The notes beneath the pieces were generated by a model. That model saw only the letters and a list, made by a program, of their open reading frames with translations, made no database searches and was not told where the DNA came from. Position numbers and translations under genes: made by a program. Shown here piece after piece: positions 34,450 to 35,940 of a DNA stretch of 35,940 bases. The number at the start of each line of letters is the position of its first letter. The first letter of the stretch is position 1. Where the stretch lies: assembly GCA_038131695.1 (NCBI GenBank), contig JAYPQA010000007.1, positions 1 to 35,940 on the forward strand. Reading direction: 5' to 3'. The stretch comes from JADHLK01 sp038131695 (GTDB lineage: Bacteria; Pseudomonadota; Alphaproteobacteria; Puniceispirillales; Puniceispirillaceae).

Positions 34450-34484
34450 TTGACAGAAGCGTGTAAATTTTCTTACATATTTGT
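34450..34484 (+). promoter_or_regulatory. Promoter and overlapping DeoR-type operator of the Ugp-like ABC operon
   Basis: A TTGACA -35 box (34450-34455) is followed after 18 bases by TACATA (34474-34479) as a possible -10. The operator motif TGTAA, six bases, TTACATATTTGT (34462-34484) lies across the -10 region, so a bound repressor would block polymerase. Confidence 0.55.
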
Positions 34485-34565
34485 CAGGTTTCATACAAAG
34501 CCTTTTGGGGCGCTTAGTGTGATTTGCGTTTTCGGAGAGGGGTTGAATGGGGGGTACCAGCTATC

Positions 34566-35632
34566 ATGTCAGAGATAGCGTTACAGAATGTAACCAAACG
34601 CTGGGGCGAAACCGTTGGCGTTGATAATGTCTCTTTTACCGTGGACAGCGGCAGCTTTGCGATTCTTCTTGGCCCGTCCGGTTGTGGAAAATCGACCACG
34701 CTGGGGATGATTGCCGGGCTGGAAGAAGCGAGCGAGGGCCGCCTGTTTCTTGGCAATCAGGACCTGACAGATGCGCCGCCATCTGAACGGGCCTTGTCGA
34801 TGGTATTTCAATCCTATGCGCTGTTCCCGCATTTGACCGTTGAGGAAAATATTGTCTTTGGGTTGAAGGTGCGCAAGGTGCCTGCCAGCGAGCGCAATGC
34901 GCGGTTGCGGCGGGTGGTTGAAATTGTTGGGGCTGACCGAAGTTCTGGGCCGCAAGCCCGGCCAGCTTTCAGAGGGCAACGCCAGCGCGTTGCGCTCGCC
35001 AGGCGATCATTGCCGAAAATAATATCTGCCTGATGGATGAGCCCCTCTCCAATCTGGATGCTAAATTGCGGCATGATATGCGGATTGAGATTCGGGCCTT
35101 GCAAGAGCGGCTGAATATGACGGTTGTTTATGTCACCCATGACCAAGCCGAGGCGATGAGCATGGGCGATAAGGTGATCTTGATGCGCGACGGCAAGATT
35201 GAGCAGGAAGGCACGCCAGAAGCGCTTTATGATCGCCCGGCCACCGTCTTTGCCGCATCTTTTATCGGCACGCCGCCGATGCGTCTGATCAAGGCGGTGC
35301 CGGGCACAGATGGGATGTATGCCGAAGGGGAAAACAGCACGCGCCTTCTGCCAAAAATTGGGGCCGAGAGTATGATCGGCATCCGGCCTGAACATATTTC
35401 CCTGTCCGACGAAAAAGGGATCCCGGCAGAATTGGTGAGTGCCGATTATCTGGGTTCAGAAACAATTATTGATGCCCGAATCGGTGGTCAGCCGATTCTG
35501 GTTCGCAGTGCCGGGCATTTGCGTTTGCCCAAGCCTGTCACTGCGCGTTTGAGCTGGAACAAGAAGGATGTGCATGTCTTTGACAGCGCAACCGGACACC
35601 GAGATGACACAATCAAGGCCTGTTCTGTCTAG
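34566..35632 (+). CDS. Sugar/glycerol-3-phosphate-type ABC importer ATPase (UgpC/MalK family), three frameshifts
   Basis: Cytoplasmic ATPase of a carbohydrate ABC importer. The ATG at 34566 follows GGGGGG; the frame is open from 34524. Walker A is GPSGCGKST (early), then MVFQSYALFPHLTVEENI, and Walker B ICLMDEPLSNLDAKLRHD. The frame breaks near 34931 (GGGG), 34975 (GGG) and 35003 (GG). Restoring one G each time yields LTEVLGRKPGQLSEGQRQRV and ALARAIIAENNI in one protein of about 355 residues. The restored signature is LSEGQ rather than LSGGQ. A TOBE-like C-terminal domain follows (MIGIRPEHISLSDE). The binding protein follows 87 bases later; permeases probably lie beyond the window. Confidence 0.88.
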
Positions 35633-35719
35633 GGCCTGAACAAAGGAATTCCGCGCGCTGGGTTTGCGGGCGGATAGCGGACCAAATAGCTGGTCACTGC
35701 ATTCAAAATGGAGGAAGCA

Positions 35720-35940
35720 ATGTTGAGATTATTGAAGAAACCGGCCAGGAAACTGGCCCTTGCGGCGGCGTTCAGTCTGGGCTTTTCGTCTATGGCAGCT
35801 GCTGTTGAATTGACCATGTATTATCCGGTCGCGGTTGGCGGGGCGCTGACCAAGATTGTGGATGGGCTGGTCGATGATTTTGAGAAGGAAAATCCGGATA
35901 TCAAGGTCAATGCGATCTATGCGGGCAATTATAATGAAGC
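35720..35940 (+). CDS. Periplasmic binding protein of the Ugp-like ABC importer (5' part)
   Basis: The gene begins with ATG 35720 behind GGAGGAAGCA and runs off the window. A signal peptide ends in SSMAAAVE (residue about 29). The mature start LTMYYPVAVGGALTKIVDGL then DFEKENPDIKVNAIYAGNYN is typical of UgpB-like extracellular solute-binding proteins. The same operon as the preceding ATPase is likely. Confidence 0.88.
   Translation, partial: MLRLLKKPARKLALAAAFSLGFSSMAAAVELTMYYPVAVGGALTKIVDGLVDDFEKENPDIKVNAIYAGNYNE

Noticed and set aside
1..35940. CRISPR array, tRNA, rRNA, insertion sequence or prophage genes
   Set aside because: I looked for regularly spaced repeats, T-loop-like motifs and transposase or integrase motifs and found none.

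Overview
The window looks like a 36 kb piece of an alphaproteobacterial chromosome. The sequence is moderately GC-rich and short intergenic gaps separate operons. Two fused TAXI-type TRAP transporters, a LigM-type O-demethylase, a BMP-type nucleoside/purine ABC importer and many one-gene transcription regulators suggest a free-living, substrate-scavenging and probably marine heterotroph. This lineage guess rests on gene content only. I found no tRNA, rRNA, transposase, integrase, phage gene or CRISPR array.

Layout. 1-2230 (-): a molybdenum hydroxylase large subunit (CoxL/xanthine dehydrogenase type), cut by the window edge. 2720-7489 (+): a BMP-family ABC importer (ATPase, two permeases, binding lipoprotein-like protein). 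7590-11784 (-): a glucose/mannose-type ABC importer (gtsABC-like plus a MalK-type ATPase), divergent from a response regulator/histidine kinase pair (11989-14222) that recalls GltR/GtrS. 14311-14448 (-): a 45-residue CDGSH-like protein. 14570-18861 (+): LysR regulator, TAXI binding protein and fused TRAP permease. 18958-20741 (+): MarR regulator and cytochrome P450. 20768-21525: a NrtS-like membrane protein, a small unknown gene, and a scar made of gene fragments. 21526-26261 (-): TAXI-TRAP, IclR and ACMSD-type amidohydrolase operon. 26422-28131 (+): a thiamine-diphosphate enzyme. 28117-31097 (-): alpha/beta hydrolase, LigM-like demethylase and GntR/FCD regulator. 31297-33467 (+): sulfatase/phosphonate monoester hydrolase and cupin. 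33621-35940 (+): DeoR regulator and the start of a Ugp-type ABC importer.

How the genes fit together. Most of the window consists of uptake systems, each paired with its own regulator and one or two catabolic enzymes. The 19-31 kb part (P450, ACMSD-like amidohydrolase, ThDP enzyme, LigM-like demethylase, alpha/beta hydrolase and a TAXI-TRAP) could form a route for methoxylated aromatic or related acids; this is inference. Candidate operators are visible for several regulators. The clearest are two identical GntR-type sites 62 bp apart at 31130-31208 and a matching pair of DeoR-type sites at 33553 and 34462.

Caution: at least nine genes carry single-base frameshifts, mostly in short homopolymer runs (often a missing G). 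The protein similarity continues across each break, so many are probably sequencing or assembly errors rather than true pseudogenes. I annotate these genes across the breaks and state where they are.
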